In this document: one piece after another, positions 25,458 to 34,772 of the stretch
How positions within the stretch are numbered: the stretch's first letter is position 1
Layout of the letters: each line of letters begins with the position of its first letter
Program-made: the position numbers and the translations under genes
NCBI GenBank assembly: GCA_017525915.1
Contig: JAFXSC010000002.1
Span: 1-64,000 of the forward strand
Direction: 5' to 3'
Length of the DNA stretch: 64,000 nt
DNA from: Ruminococcus sp.
Lineage (GTDB): Bacteria; Bacillota; Clostridia; Oscillospirales; Ruminococcaceae
Notes under the pieces: model-generated
The model's input: the letters and a program-made list of their open reading frames with translations, nothing else
Told to the model about the DNA's origin: nothing
The model's database searches: none

Positions 25458-27800
25458 TGAGACGGCAACCCCCTTCAAAAAGCATATCCTGTCATCTGAC
25501 ATTTCCACCCGTATCTGTTCGCCGCTCGATACTCTCGAATCAACTATCATCTGTGCGAGTTCGTTTTCGATAAGCTCGGTCACGCGGCGCTTTATCGGTC
25601 TTGCACCGAATTTGTCGGTCTCACGAGCCTGTGAGACCGCATTTATTACCTCCGGCGACCAGCTCAGCTTTATGCCGACGCTCTCTGCACGCTTCCGGAG
25701 ATTATCAAGGGCGAGACGGCTTATCTTCATCAGGTCTTCCCTTTCAAGCTGGCGGAACACGATTATCTCGTCGATACGGTTGATGAATTCCGGCGAGAAA
25801 CGGCTCCTTATGCGTTCGATCACCGGTTCGTCCCTGCCGTTCTCACTGCAAGCCTCAAAACCTACTGTCCCTCTACCGCAGACCTCCTCCGCTCCGGCGT
25901 TGGAGGTCATTATTATTATACAGCTCCGGAAGCTCACGCGGCGCATTGACGAGTCCGTGAGTATGCCCTCGTCAAGTATCTGGAGCAGGATATTCAGCAC
26001 CTCTGCATCTGCCTTCTCGATCTCGTCAAAGAGTATCAGTGAGTAGGGATTGCGACGCACCTTCTCGCAGAGCGTCATGCTGCTGTCATCATAGCCTGCG
26101 TACCCGGGAGGTGCTCCGATAAGCTTGGACACTGAATGCTTCTCCATATACTCCGACATATCTACCCTTATCAGGCTGTTATCTGTGCTGAAAAGGCACT
26201 CCGCAAGTGCTTTCGCAAGCTCGGTCTTGCCCACACCGGTAGGTCCCGCGAACATGAATGATGCTGTCGGACGGCTGCTGTCCTTCAAGCCGGACCTTGC
26301 GCGGAGTATCGCCTGTGTTATCCTCCCGACAGCGTAGGAATGTCCCACGACACGCTCCGAAAGCCGTCGCTCAAGGTCGGAAAGCTGCTGCGCCTCCTTC
26401 GCGGTTATGCGTTCAAGCGGTATGCCTGTCTTCATGGATATGACCCCGGCTATATCCGCCGGAGTGACCCTGACCGTACCGCTGGCGCAAAGGCTCCGGC
26501 TGAGTTCATTCAGCCTCAAACCGCTCTTTCTGAGGTCGATAAGCTCTGTGTCCTTCTCTATCTGTCCAGAGCTGCGCCTTATCTTTGCCCTTGCACAGGC
26601 TTCATCGAGGACGTCGATAGCCTTGTCCGGAAGATACCGCTCAGAGATATAGCGCACGGACATCTTCACAGAGAGCTCGACCACCTCATCACTTATCTCA
26701 ACGCCGTGGAATTTCTCATAGCTGCTGCGAAGTCCCCTGACTATCTCGATGCACCGCGGGATATCCGGCTCGTTCACATAGACTGGCTGGAAACGCCGTT
26801 CAAGCGCCGAATCCTTCTCGATGGTCTTACGGTATTCATCAAAGGTCGTGGCACCGATTATCTGAAGCTGTCCCCTTGCAAGCTGAGGCTTCATTATATT
26901 TGCCGCGTCAATAGCGCCCTCAGCTGCTCCTGCACCGACTATCGTGTGTATCTCGTCAATGAAAAGTATGATGTTCCCGGCACTGATAGCCTCCTCGATG
27001 CACGCCTTCACTCTCTCCTCAAAGTCTCCTCGGTACTTAGCACCGGAAAGCAGTGCCGCTATATCAAGCGCTATGATATACTTGTTTTTCAGCGAATCCG
27101 GAACAAGTCCGCGCACGAAAAGCGCCGCCGCTCCCTCTGCAATCGCAGTTTTTCCGACACCTGCCTCACCGATAAGACAGGGATTGTTCTTCGTGCGCCG
27201 CGAAAGCACCTGCAACACCCTGTGTATCTCATTTTCCCGTCCGATCAGCGGATCGCTGTTTCTGAGGAGTGCCGGGTCAGTGAGGTTCCTACCGAATTTC
27301 AGCAGATTTGGAAACTGCGAGGGCTTCGGGAGCGAACTGCTGTATAGATCACTCCTTACCGATTCAGTGTCTGTAAATCCGAGTGCAGAGCATATACCGG
27401 CAAGACTGCCGCCTATCCTGCTTATTACCGTGCAGGCGCTGCCGGTTGGCTCGCGCATTATCGCGGCAAGCAGATGCTCCGGTGCTGCCTGTTTCTTGCC
27501 GTCCTCGACAGCTGTCGTGTAAGCAGTTTCGAGTATGCGCTTTGCTGCCGTTGTGAAATAACGCTGACTGAGAGACGAAGGCGTGCCCTGCCCCACAAGC
27601 TCGATGATACCGTGCCTGATGTCGTCATAAACAGCTCCGTTGTCTATAAGTATATCCACTGCCTTTGATGAACCGCTGTCAGCAATTGCAAGCAGAAGAT
27701 GCTCGCTCCCGACATAGGTATGCCCGAGCTCCGACGCAGCCCTGACAGCGCCCTCGATTATCCTTAGTGACTTCTTTGTAAATTTGTCTGTGTTCAGCAT
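25452..27800 (-). CDS. clpC: ClpC-like ATP-dependent protease ATPase subunit
   Basis: Starting at ATG 27800 (AGGAGGAAT upstream) the protein has 782 residues. It has the Clp N-terminal double repeat (about 1-140), a first AAA domain with GEAGVGKTAIAEG, and a second with [17 protein letters not shown] tripeptide in GRGTVGFEA fits the loop that docks on ClpP. It unfolds proteins for degradation by ClpP. The linker between the AAA domains is short, without an obvious UVR motif or full ClpB coiled coil. clpX-clpP-tig lie just upstream. A CATAAT preceded by GTGG at 27843-27834 may be its -10. Confidence 0.88.
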   Translation of the reverse strand: MLNTDKFTKKSLRIIEGAVRAASELGHTYVGSEHLLLAIADSGSSKAVDILIDNGAVYDDIRHGIIELVGQGTPSSLSQRYFTTAAKRILETAYTTAVEDGKKQAAPEHLLAAIMREPTGSACTVISRIGGSLAGICSALGFTDTESVRSDLYSSSLPKPSQFPNLLKFGRNLTDPALLRNSDPLIGRENEIHRVLQVLSRRTKNNPCLIGEAGVGKTAIAEGAAALFVRGLVPDSLKNKYIIALDIAALLSGAKYRGDFEERVKACIEEAISAGNIILFIDEIHTIVGAGAAEGAIDAANIMKPQLARGQLQIIGATTFDEYRKTIEKDSALERRFQPVYVNEPDIPRCIEIVRGLRSSYEKFHGVEISDEVVELSVKMSVRYISERYLPDKAIDVLDEACARAKIRRSSGQIEKDTELIDLRKSGLRLNELSRSLCASGTVRVTPADIAGVISMKTGIPLERITAKEAQQLSDLERRLSERVVGHSYAVGRITQAILRARSGLKDSSRPTASFMFAGPTGVGKTELAKALAECLFSTDNSLIRVDMSEYMEKHSVSKLIGAPPGYAGYDDSSMTLCEKVRRNPYSLILFDEIEKADAEVLNILLQILDEGILTDSSMRRVSFRSCIIIMTSNAGAEEVCGRGTVGFEACSENGRDEPVIERIRSRFSPEFINRIDEIIVFRQLEREDLMKISRLALDNLRKRAESVGIKLSWSPEVINAVSQARETDKFGARPIKRRVTELIENELAQMIVDSRVSSGEQIRVEMSDDRICFLKGVAVSS

Positions 27801-27973
27801 AGTATTCCTCCTGTTCTTTTGTTCCGCAGTAATATTATGCCACATTTTTCCTGCGATAACAGTCGAAATCCATAAGCTTAAAAAATATTGTAACACTTTT
27901 TCCGCCATAGCATACTATGTACTATGAAGCGACAGAAAAGCTTCAAATACATCGCTTTAAGGAGTGCTTAATT

Positions 27974-28117
27974 ATGTGTAATTCTTGCTTTGACGGTAAT
28001 AACTGCTGGTGGATAATCCTCCTCATCCTCCTCTTCATCCTTCTTTTCTCCGGCTGCGGCTGCAACAACAGCTGCGGATGCGACAACAACAATAACGGCT
28101 GCGGCTGTGGCTGCTGA
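27974..28117 (+). CDS. Cys-rich small membrane protein of 47 residues
   Basis: ATG 27974 with AAGGAG ten bases upstream. The N-terminus is MCNSCFDGNNCWW, followed by a hydrophobic helix (IILLILLFILLFSG) and a tail of CGC and Asn repeats; ten cysteines in total. It resembles the very small Asn/Cys-rich single-helix proteins common in Firmicutes, some tied to sporulation, but I cannot assign a family. It has its own weak promoter (TTGTAA at 27889, 17 bases, CATACT) and terminator, so it is a separate unit. Confidence 0.7.
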   Translation: MCNSCFDGNNCWWIILLILLFILLFSGCGCNNSCGCDNNNNGCGCGC

Positions 28118-28127
28118 GAAGTAACAA

Positions 28128-28158
28128 AAAGGCTCTGCACATCATGTGCAGAGCCTTT
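28128..28158. terminator. Bidirectional terminator between the Cys-rich gene and clpX
   Basis: AAAGGCTCTGCACAT and its exact complement make a 15-pair stem. Read on the minus strand it ends in TTTTTG; on the plus strand TTTCTT. It is shared by convergent genes. Confidence 0.85.
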
Positions 28159-28169
28159 CTTACATATCA

Positions 28170-29462
28170 TTATACTGCTATTGTAACTGTCTTGTTGCGG
28201 CGGTTGGTAAGTATCGGCTGTGTGCCGTTTAATACGCAGTCCGCTGTAACTGTAACACGCGCAATGCTGCCGTCAGAAGGAACCGAGAACATAGTCTTCA
28301 TAAGTATGCCCTCGAGTATCGAGCGAAGACCTCTTGCACCGGTCTTCTGAGCGATCGCCTTCTTTGCTATCTCAATGAGAGCGTCATCATCAACAGCAAG
28401 CTCGATATCGTCATAGTCAAACAGCTTCTTGTACTGCTTGATTAGCGCGTTCTTCGGCTCGGTGAGGATTCTCACGAGCGAAGCTTCGTCGAGTTCCTCG
28501 AGAACTGTGATGACCGGAAGTCTTCCGACAAATTCCGGTACCATACCGAACTTGACAAGGTCCTTCGGGATAACCTTCTTGAAGATATTGTCCTTTTCCT
28601 CCTGATGAGACTTTATCTCACCGCCGAAGCCTATCGGCGCCTTGCCGATACGCTTCTGTATCTGCCTTTCGAGACCGTCAAACGCACCGCCGCAGATAAA
28701 GAGGATATTCTTTGTATTGATCTGGATTACCTCCTGATTGGGGTGCTTTCTGCCGCCCTGAGGAGGAACATTCGAGACAGTTCCCTCGATTATCTTGAGG
28801 AGAGCCTGCTGTACACCTTCACCGCTTACATCACGGGTGAGCGAGGTATTCTCGGACTTCCTTGCTATCTTGTCGATCTCGTCGATGTAGATTATTCCAC
28901 GCTCTGCCGCCTTGATATCAAAATCAGCAGCCTGTATCAGTCTGAGGAGGACGTTCTCAACATCGTCGCCGACATATCCGGCTTCAGTTATCGTGGTCGC
29001 GTCTGCAATAGCAAACGGCACATTCAGAAGCTTTGCGAGAGTCTGTGCGAGGAAGGTTTTTCCGACACCGGTCGGACCGAGAAGGAGAACATTGCTCTTC
29101 TGGAGCTCAACTCCGTCACCTTCGTCCTTGCCCTGGTCGCTTGCCTCCTGACTGAGTATGCGCTTATAATGATTGTATACCGCTACTGCAAGCGATATCT
29201 TGGCGTCGTCCTGACCGATGACATATTCATCGAGGAATTCCTTTATCTCCCTTGGTTTAAGGAGCTTCATGGAAGAAAGCGACTGATTTCCGTCCTTCCT
29301 TGCAGCTTTTTTCTGAGCCTTTGAGATCCCTGGACCGTATATCATCTCATAGCAGTAACATACGCATTCATCGCAGATATTAGCGCTTCCGGCAGAAAAC
29401 ATACTGTGTACCCTGTTTTCGCCCTTTCCGCAGAAGCTGCATGACTTAAATGATTCTGCCAT
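28170..29462 (-). CDS. clpX: ATP-dependent Clp protease ATP-binding subunit ClpX
   Basis: A 430-residue AAA+ unfoldase partner of ClpP. The N-terminal zinc-binding domain [11 protein letters not shown] ... CDECVCYC, Walker [13 protein letters not shown], Walker [14 protein letters not shown], the IGF-type ClpP loop (APIGFGGE), and sensor motifs ending in [12 protein letters not shown] are present. Third gene of the tig-clpP-clpX operon, nine bases after clpP. Confidence 0.98.
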   Translation of the reverse strand: MAESFKSCSFCGKGENRVHSMFSAGSANICDECVCYCYEMIYGPGISKAQKKAARKDGNQSLSSMKLLKPREIKEFLDEYVIGQDDAKISLAVAVYNHYKRILSQEASDQGKDEGDGVELQKSNVLLLGPTGVGKTFLAQTLAKLLNVPFAIADATTITEAGYVGDDVENVLLRLIQAADFDIKAAERGIIYIDEIDKIARKSENTSLTRDVSGEGVQQALLKIIEGTVSNVPPQGGRKHPNQEVIQINTKNILFICGGAFDGLERQIQKRIGKAPIGFGGEIKSHQEEKDNIFKKVIPKDLVKFGMVPEFVGRLPVITVLEELDEASLVRILTEPKNALIKQYKKLFDYDDIELAVDDDALIEIAKKAIAQKTGARGLRSILEGILMKTMFSVPSDGSIARVTVTADCVLNGTQPILTNRRNKTVTIAV

Positions 29463-29471
29463 TTATAAAAC

Positions 29472-30062
29472 CTACCTTTTTACAATAACTTTGTCTATAA
29501 GGCCGTATTCAGCTGCCTCCTGCGCGGTCATGTAGTTATCGCGCTCACAGTCGGCGTGTATCTGTTCGATAGTTTTTCCGGTATTCTCGGCAAGTATGGA
29601 TTCGAGCTTATCTCTTGTGCGCTCGAGATTCCTTGCGTGTATCATTATATCAGTCTGCTGACCGCCGAGTCCGCCTCCGATAAGAGGCTGGTGTATCATG
29701 ATCTCGCTGTTAGGAAGTGCAAAGCGCTTGCCCTTTGCTCCGGCAGAAAGCAGGAAAGCTCCCATTGATGCAGCCATGCCGACACATATTGTGGCAACAT
29801 CACACTTGATATAATTCATAGTGTCATATATCGCCATACCGGCTGTGACAGAGCCTCCGGGGCTGTTGATATACAGAGAGATGTCCTTCTCAACATCCTG
29901 GCTTTCGAGATAGAGGAGCTGTGCGACAACAACACTTGCTGTAGCATCGCTTATCTGATCAGAAAGCATTATGATCCTGTCATTCAGGAGGCGTGAAAAG
30001 ATATCATAGGATCTTTCGCCTCGGCTCGTCTGTTCAACAACATAGGGTATCAATACGCTCAT
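29472..30062 (-). CDS. clpP: ATP-dependent Clp protease proteolytic subunit ClpP
   Basis: A serine peptidase of about 196 residues that forms the tetradecameric barrel used by ClpX and ClpC. The catalytic Ser lies in [11 protein letters not shown] and the His in [12 protein letters not shown]. Two ATGs are possible. MSVLIP at 30062 sits eight bases from AAAGGACG, whereas the ATG at 30068 is only two bases away, so 30062 is preferred. A hairpin with a T-run lies between tig and this gene and may tune their ratio. Confidence 0.97.
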   Translation of the reverse strand: MSVLIPYVVEQTSRGERSYDIFSRLLNDRIIMLSDQISDATASVVVAQLLYLESQDVEKDISLYINSPGGSVTAGMAIYDTMNYIKCDVATICVGMAASMGAFLLSAGAKGKRFALPNSEIMIHQPLIGGGLGGQQTDIMIHARNLERTRDKLESILAENTGKTIEQIHADCERDNYMTAQEAAEYGLIDKVIVKR

Positions 30063-30079
30063 GTTCATCGTCCTTTCTT

Positions 30080-30118
30080 AAAAACTATTGTCCCACGGAA
30101 GAAGCTGTGGGACAATAG
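30080..30118 (-). terminator. Hairpin with T-run between tig and clpP
   Basis: CTATTGTCCCAC and GTGGGACAATAG form a 12-pair stem with a ten-base loop (30085-30118). On the minus strand TTTTT follows. It is placed before the clpP ribosome binding site, so it looks like an intra-operon attenuator or partial terminator. Confidence 0.7.
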
Positions 30119-30165
30119 GAATATTGCTATTTATGCGGCAATTTGTCGGATACGCCCGGGATATG

Positions 30166-31479
30166 TCATTCTGCGTCCTTATTTTCCTCAGCAGAAGTAT
30201 TGTCGATCACAGCATTCTCCTTTACAAGGTCAACTGCCTTCTGTACCTTGAGGTCAGTTGTATAATCCTCGAGAGGAATGAACTTCTTGATCGTCTCAAC
30301 ATCTACCTTGTTGGCAGCTGCGAGATCTGCAAGTCCACTGTTGATCTCGTCCTCAGTAACCTCGATATTCTCGAGCTCTGCGATCTTTTCAAGTGCAAGA
30401 CGGAGCTTGACTTCGTTGACTGCTCTGTCTCTGTATGTCTCCCTGAAGGAATCCATATCCATGCCTGTGTACTGGAAGTAAAGCTTGAGATCCATGCCCT
30501 GCTGACGGAGCTGCTGCTCAAATGAGCGCATGAGGGAATCAATTCTCTGCTCATACATACAGTTCGGGATAGGAGCATCTACCTTCTCGATGAGTTTATT
30601 CATGATAGCATTCTCGAAAGCGGAATCAGCCTGACTTACAGCTGCCTCTTCGAGCTTTGTCTTGATGTCTGTTCTGTATTCCTCAACTGTATCGAACTCA
30701 GTAGCGTCCTTTACGAGGTCATCGTTGATCTCGGGGAGCTCCTCAAAGCTGATTGCCTTGAGTTTGGTCTTGAAAGTAGCTTCCTTGCCGGCATAGTCTG
30801 TCATCTGGTAGTCCTCGGGGAAGGTTACTACTACGTCGAACTCGTCGCCGATGTTGTGACCAACGATCTGATCCTCGAAGCCGGGGATGAACTGACCGCT
30901 GCCGAGACGGAGCGGGTGATCTTCGCCCTTGCCGCCTTCAAATGCCTCATCGCCGAAAAAGCCCTCGAAGTCGATAGTAACTTCATCGCCGATCTGAGCG
31001 GCTCTGTCGTCAACAGAAACGATACGGGCGTTCTTCTTTCTGATGATGTCGATCTGCTTGTCGATATCCTCATCAGTGATCTCCTTTACTTCCTTGGGAA
31101 CGCTGATGCCCTTGTAATCAGAGATCTCGATAACAGGCTTTGTAACGCAGATAGCCTTGAGCTCAACGCCCTCAGCCTTGCCGATAGAAGTGATCTCGAC
31201 ATTGGGTCTGTCAACAAGAACGAGACCTGTCTCCTTGACAGCTGCGTCGATCTCGGGTCCGAGGAGAGCATTTACAGCGCCCTCATAGAAAGCGCCCTCG
31301 CCGAATTCTCTCTCAGCAAGCTTACGGGAAACCTTGCCCTTTCTGAAGCCCTTGATCTGGATATTCTTCTTCTGACGCTGATATTCTTTCTCAACAGCAG
31401 CCTCGAAGGTCTCAGGGTCGATAGTTATTACCAGCTCGGTAGTATTAATATCTGTCTTGTTTGATGATTTTAAGCTCAT
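30166..31479 (-). CDS. tig: Trigger factor
   Basis: A 437-residue ribosome-associated chaperone and prolyl isomerase. The N-terminal ribosome-binding domain carries the signature KGFRKGKVSRKLAE (near residue 40). A FKBP-type domain (about 160-245, with GDEVTIDFEGF and LGSGQFIPGFEDQIVG) follows, and then the helical C-terminal chaperone domain. First gene of the tig-clpP-clpX operon, with its own promoter and a GGAAGGA site. Confidence 0.97.
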   Translation of the reverse strand: MSLKSSNKTDINTTELVITIDPETFEAAVEKEYQRQKKNIQIKGFRKGKVSRKLAEREFGEGAFYEGAVNALLGPEIDAAVKETGLVLVDRPNVEITSIGKAEGVELKAICVTKPVIEISDYKGISVPKEVKEITDEDIDKQIDIIRKKNARIVSVDDRAAQIGDEVTIDFEGFFGDEAFEGGKGEDHPLRLGSGQFIPGFEDQIVGHNIGDEFDVVVTFPEDYQMTDYAGKEATFKTKLKAISFEELPEINDDLVKDATEFDTVEEYRTDIKTKLEEAAVSQADSAFENAIMNKLIEKVDAPIPNCMYEQRIDSLMRSFEQQLRQQGMDLKLYFQYTGMDMDSFRETYRDRAVNEVKLRLALEKIAELENIEVTEDEINSGLADLAAANKVDVETIKKFIPLEDYTTDLKVQKAVDLVKENAVIDNTSAEENKDAE

Positions 31480-31523
31480 GGTTAATAAGTCCTTCCATAA
31501 ATTATATATAACATACTTGGAAT

Positions 31524-31552
31524 ATTATACCACATTTGAAGTGATTTTTCCA
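31524..31552 (-). promoter_or_regulatory. Promoter of tig
   Basis: The minus strand reads TGGAAA (31552-31547), 17 bases ending GTGG, then TATAAT (31529-31524). Confidence 0.7.
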
Positions 31553-31584
31553 CTAAATTCCAATACTTCTACATATTGCACAAA

Positions 31585-32283
31585 TCATAACACTAATTCT
31601 GGTGCAAATTGCAAAAAATCTCCGGCTATCAAATGGAAATCTATGTCGTCATACTCTCCCTGAACGCACAGCTCATGCGCCGATCTGCCGTGGATATGTC
31701 CGTAGTAGCAGCGCTTTATCCTGTACCGGTAGAGTACGTCAAGTATGTCGTAGTTGAAATTGTTTGCGAATATCGGCGGATAGTGCATGAACACAAGCGG
31801 TTCAAGTCCTGCGCCGACAGCCGACTTTATTGATGTTTCAAGCCTCTGCACCTCGCGGCGGAGGACCTTTTCGTCCTGCTGTCCGGAATTGTCAGTGCCG
31901 TTGACCCAGCCGCGCGTACCGCAGATGCCGTATTCCCCGTAGGGATAATGATTGTTGTGGAGTATGCTAATCGTGGATATCCCCTCAGCAGAAAGGAAAT
32001 CCTCCATTTTCCGCATCGTCGTCCACCAGTAATCGTGATTCCCTTTGAGGACGATCTTATTACCGGGAAGGCGGTCGATGAACTGAAAGTCCGGCAGCGC
32101 CTGCTGGAGCGACATTCCCCATGATATGTCCCCTGCAAGAACTACGGTATCCTCTGCGCTTATGCGTTCCAGCCAGTTCTTCTCTATCTTTTCCTGATAG
32201 TCCTGCCAGCCGTTGAAGATACTCATGGTCTTTGAAGGGTCACTGAAGCACAGGTGAAGGTCGCCTATGACGAATAAGCTCAT
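31585..32283 (-). CDS. Metallophosphoesterase
   Basis: A 232-residue calcineurin-like phosphoesterase. All metal-binding motifs are visible in order: GDLHL, GDISWG, GNHDYW, FMHYPP and GHIHG. The substrate is unknown; the family covers nucleotides, proteins and sugar phosphates. It overlaps the thrC stop (ATGA) and is the last gene of the long rplS-to-thrC minus operon. Confidence 0.87.
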   Translation of the reverse strand: MSLFVIGDLHLCFSDPSKTMSIFNGWQDYQEKIEKNWLERISAEDTVVLAGDISWGMSLQQALPDFQFIDRLPGNKIVLKGNHDYWWTTMRKMEDFLSAEGISTISILHNNHYPYGEYGICGTRGWVNGTDNSGQQDEKVLRREVQRLETSIKSAVGAGLEPLVFMHYPPIFANNFNYDILDVLYRYRIKRCYYGHIHGRSAHELCVQGEYDDIDFHLIAGDFLQFAPELVL

Positions 32284-33773
32284 ATTCCAAGCTTTCCGAG
32301 AACATATCCCTTCTGCTCAGACTTTGCAATAACATCGCAGAAGCGCTCGGGCTTGTTCCTGAGATCGGCAAGTGCAGCCGGTATATCGAGCTTTGAAAGC
32401 TCTGCGATGCGGTCCACCTTATCGTACTCGTCGATGTCGGAAACCTTGCCCTCAAGGGCTTCGAGAACAGCAGCGCTGAACTTGTAGGGGCTTGCTGTGG
32501 AAGCTATAACGGTCTTTGTGGTGTCTCCGGTAGCTGCCTTGTAATCATTGTAAACCTTTACGGCTACGGCTGTGTGAGTATCGCAGGTATAGCCGTACTT
32601 CTCATAGATATCGCGGATAGCAGCCTTAGTCTGGACATCGTCGCAGAATCCAGCGCTGAATTCCTCGGTGAGTTTTGCCTTCACATCGTCAGTTACCTCA
32701 TATCTGCCCTCGGAAGCAAGCTTGCCGAACCATTCCCTGATGCGGGCATCGTCCCTGCCTGTCATGAGATAGAGAAGTCTTTCCAGGTTGCTGGAGATGA
32801 GGATATCCATAGAGGGAGAAACAGTCGCATAGAACTGGCGGTTCCTGTCGTAAACGCCGGTATTTATGAAATCAGTGAGCACGTTGTTGATATTGGAGGC
32901 GCAGATGAGTTTGTTTACCGGTACGCCCATGTGCTTTGCGTAGTAAGCGGCAAGGATATTGCCGAAATTACCGGTAGGAACGACAATGTTAATCTTGTCG
33001 CCGAGAGCTATCTCACCGTCCTTGACGAGCTCTGCGTATGCAGATATATAGTATACCACCTGAGGCACAAGACGTCCCCAGTTGATGGAATTTGCGCTTG
33101 AGAACATCATTCCCTTGCTTTCGAGCGCTGCTTTGACCTCGCTGTCGGTGAATATAGCCTTTACGCCGTTCTGGCAGTCATCGAAGTTGCCCTTGATAGC
33201 GCATACTCCTACGTTCGAGCCCTCCTGTGTCTTCATCTGACGCTTCTGCATGGAACTTACGCCGTCCTCGGGGTAGAATACCATGATAGATGTCCCCTCA
33301 ACGTCTTTGAAGCCTTCAAGAGCAGCCTTTCCGGTATCGCCGGATGTGGCTACGAGAATGACTATCTTCTTGTCAAGGTTTATCTTCTTTGCGGAAGTCG
33401 TGAGAAAGTAAGGAAGTATCTGGAGAGCCATATCCTTGAACGCACAGGTAGGACCATGCCAAAGCTCGAGCATATAAGTGCCGTCGAAAAGATGTGCGAG
33501 CTCGGCAATGCTCTCGGTCTCGAAATTCTTCGTGGAATAGGCATTGTCCGTACAGTAGCGGATCTCAGCCTCGGTGAAGTCAGTGAGATACTTCGAGAAA
33601 ACATACGCAGCTCTGTCGGCATAGCTCATACCGCCGATGAGCTTTATCTCATCGAGTGTGAGCGTGGGAATGCTCTCGGGGACGAAAAGTCCGCCCTCAG
33701 CGGAGATACCCTGCGTGATAGCCTCGGCACTGCTAACCTTTACGCCGCTGTTTCTTGTGCTGTTGTAATACAT
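32280..33773 (-). CDS. thrC: Threonine synthase
   Basis: A 497-residue PLP enzyme making threonine from O-phosphohomoserine. Recognisable parts are YNSTRNSGVKVSSAEAI at the start, LELWHGPTCAFKDMALQ with the PLP lysine in AFKD, the glycine loop VATSGDTGKAA, and VPTGNFGNILAAYYAKHMG. Its ribosome binding site GAAGGGTG lies at the yraN 3' end, so it is translated within the operon. No thrA or thrB is nearby. Confidence 0.96.
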   Translation of the reverse strand: MYYNSTRNSGVKVSSAEAITQGISAEGGLFVPESIPTLTLDEIKLIGGMSYADRAAYVFSKYLTDFTEAEIRYCTDNAYSTKNFETESIAELAHLFDGTYMLELWHGPTCAFKDMALQILPYFLTTSAKKINLDKKIVILVATSGDTGKAALEGFKDVEGTSIMVFYPEDGVSSMQKRQMKTQEGSNVGVCAIKGNFDDCQNGVKAIFTDSEVKAALESKGMMFSSANSINWGRLVPQVVYYISAYAELVKDGEIALGDKINIVVPTGNFGNILAAYYAKHMGVPVNKLICASNINNVLTDFINTGVYDRNRQFYATVSPSMDILISSNLERLLYLMTGRDDARIREWFGKLASEGRYEVTDDVKAKLTEEFSAGFCDDVQTKAAIRDIYEKYGYTCDTHTAVAVKVYNDYKAATGDTTKTVIASTASPYKFSAAVLEALEGKVSDIDEYDKVDRIAELSKLDIPAALADLRNKPERFCDVIAKSEQKGYVLGKLGI

Positions 33774-33784
33774 AATATCACCCT

Positions 33785-34162
33785 TCAGAATATGAAATTA
33801 TAGCCTGTTGTATCAAAGGCATTTTCAATGTAATCAATGCTGAGCACCTCGTCCCCGCTTATGATGACCTGCGCGATGTCAAATCTCGGCTGAAGGACAT
33901 TCGGAAAGCGTGTGCAGTACTCAGCCGCAGTCCTTATTATAAGACCGCGTTTGCGCTTGTCTATAGCTTCGAAGCCTGATACAAGACTTCCGGGGCGTCT
34001 GGATTTGACCTCGACAAACGCAAGATAATCGCCGTTTTCTGCGATTATGTCGATCTCGCCGCCCTTTATGCGGTAATTCCGCGCGGCAATGTTATATCTG
34101 CGCTCTCTGAGGTAGGCACATACTGCCTCCTCACCGAGCTTACCTGTCTCACTTTTCGTCAT
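33785..34162 (-). CDS. YraN/UPF0102 family nuclease-fold protein
   Basis: A 125-residue protein of the YraN family with a predicted PD-(D/E)XK-like fold. Typical pieces are GEEAVCAYLRERRYNIAARNYR, GEIDIIAENGDYLAFVEVKSR and RFDIAQVII. Family members commonly neighbour rnhB, as here; the two overlap by 14 bases. The biochemical role is not settled. Confidence 0.92.
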   Translation of the reverse strand: MTKSETGKLGEEAVCAYLRERRYNIAARNYRIKGGEIDIIAENGDYLAFVEVKSRRPGSLVSGFEAIDKRKRGLIIRTAAEYCTRFPNVLQPRFDIAQVIISGDEVLSIDYIENAFDTTGYNFIF

Positions 34163-34772
34163 AGAGCTTTTTCAGGAAGGTCCTGCGATGAACATCGGAG
34201 ATGCCGTATTTTTCGAGCAGCTCGTAATGCTGCTTCGTTCCGTACCCCTTGTGCTGTTCAAATGCGTACTGCGGATATTTCTCCGCAAGCTCCCGCATAT
34301 ACCTGTCACGGGCGACCTTTGCGAGCACTGAAGCTGCCGCAATGGAAGCCGATGTCGCATCGCCCTTTATCACATACTGCATATCGCAGCTGAGCTCCGG
34401 CAGCTTGTTACCGTCGATAAGCGCCAGATCCGGCTTCACGCTCAGTCCCTCGACTGCGCGTTTCATGGCGAGCATTGCCGCGTTGAGTATATTCAGACGG
34501 TCTATCTCCTCGACGGAAGCAGTTGCGATGCAGTAAGCCTTCGCCTTTTCTTTGATAACGTCGAAAAGCTCTTCACGGCGCTTCTCCGAGAGCTTCTTGC
34601 TGTCGTTGAGGTAGTCTATCAGCGCTCCGTCATCAAGAACAACTGCCGCAGCATAGACATCGCCAGCGAGCGGTCCCCTGCCTGCCTCGTCGACTCCGCA
34701 TATGACCGGATAATTCTTCCTGAGCTCTGTGTCATAGTCAAATAGCTCCCTGTGGAGCACTGTCCTTGCCAT
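34149..34772 (-). CDS. rnhB: Ribonuclease HII
   Basis: A 207-residue RNase HII removing ribonucleotides and RNA primers from DNA-RNA hybrids. The active-site block VICGVDEAGRGPLAGDVYAAAV contains the Asp-Glu pair, with further acidic residues in ALIDGNKLP and in ASVLAKVARDRYM. The start overlaps the rbgA stop by one base (TAATG). Confidence 0.96.
   Translation of the reverse strand: MARTVLHRELFDYDTELRKNYPVICGVDEAGRGPLAGDVYAAAVVLDDGALIDYLNDSKKLSEKRREELFDVIKEKAKAYCIATASVEEIDRLNILNAAMLAMKRAVEGLSVKPDLALIDGNKLPELSCDMQYVIKGDATSASIAAASVLAKVARDRYMRELAEKYPQYAFEQHKGYGTKQHYELLEKYGISDVHRRTFLKKLYDEK

Noticed and set aside
26340-27347. Long plus-strand frame inside clpC
   Set aside because: Antisense shadow of a clear Clp ATPase; no family resemblance.
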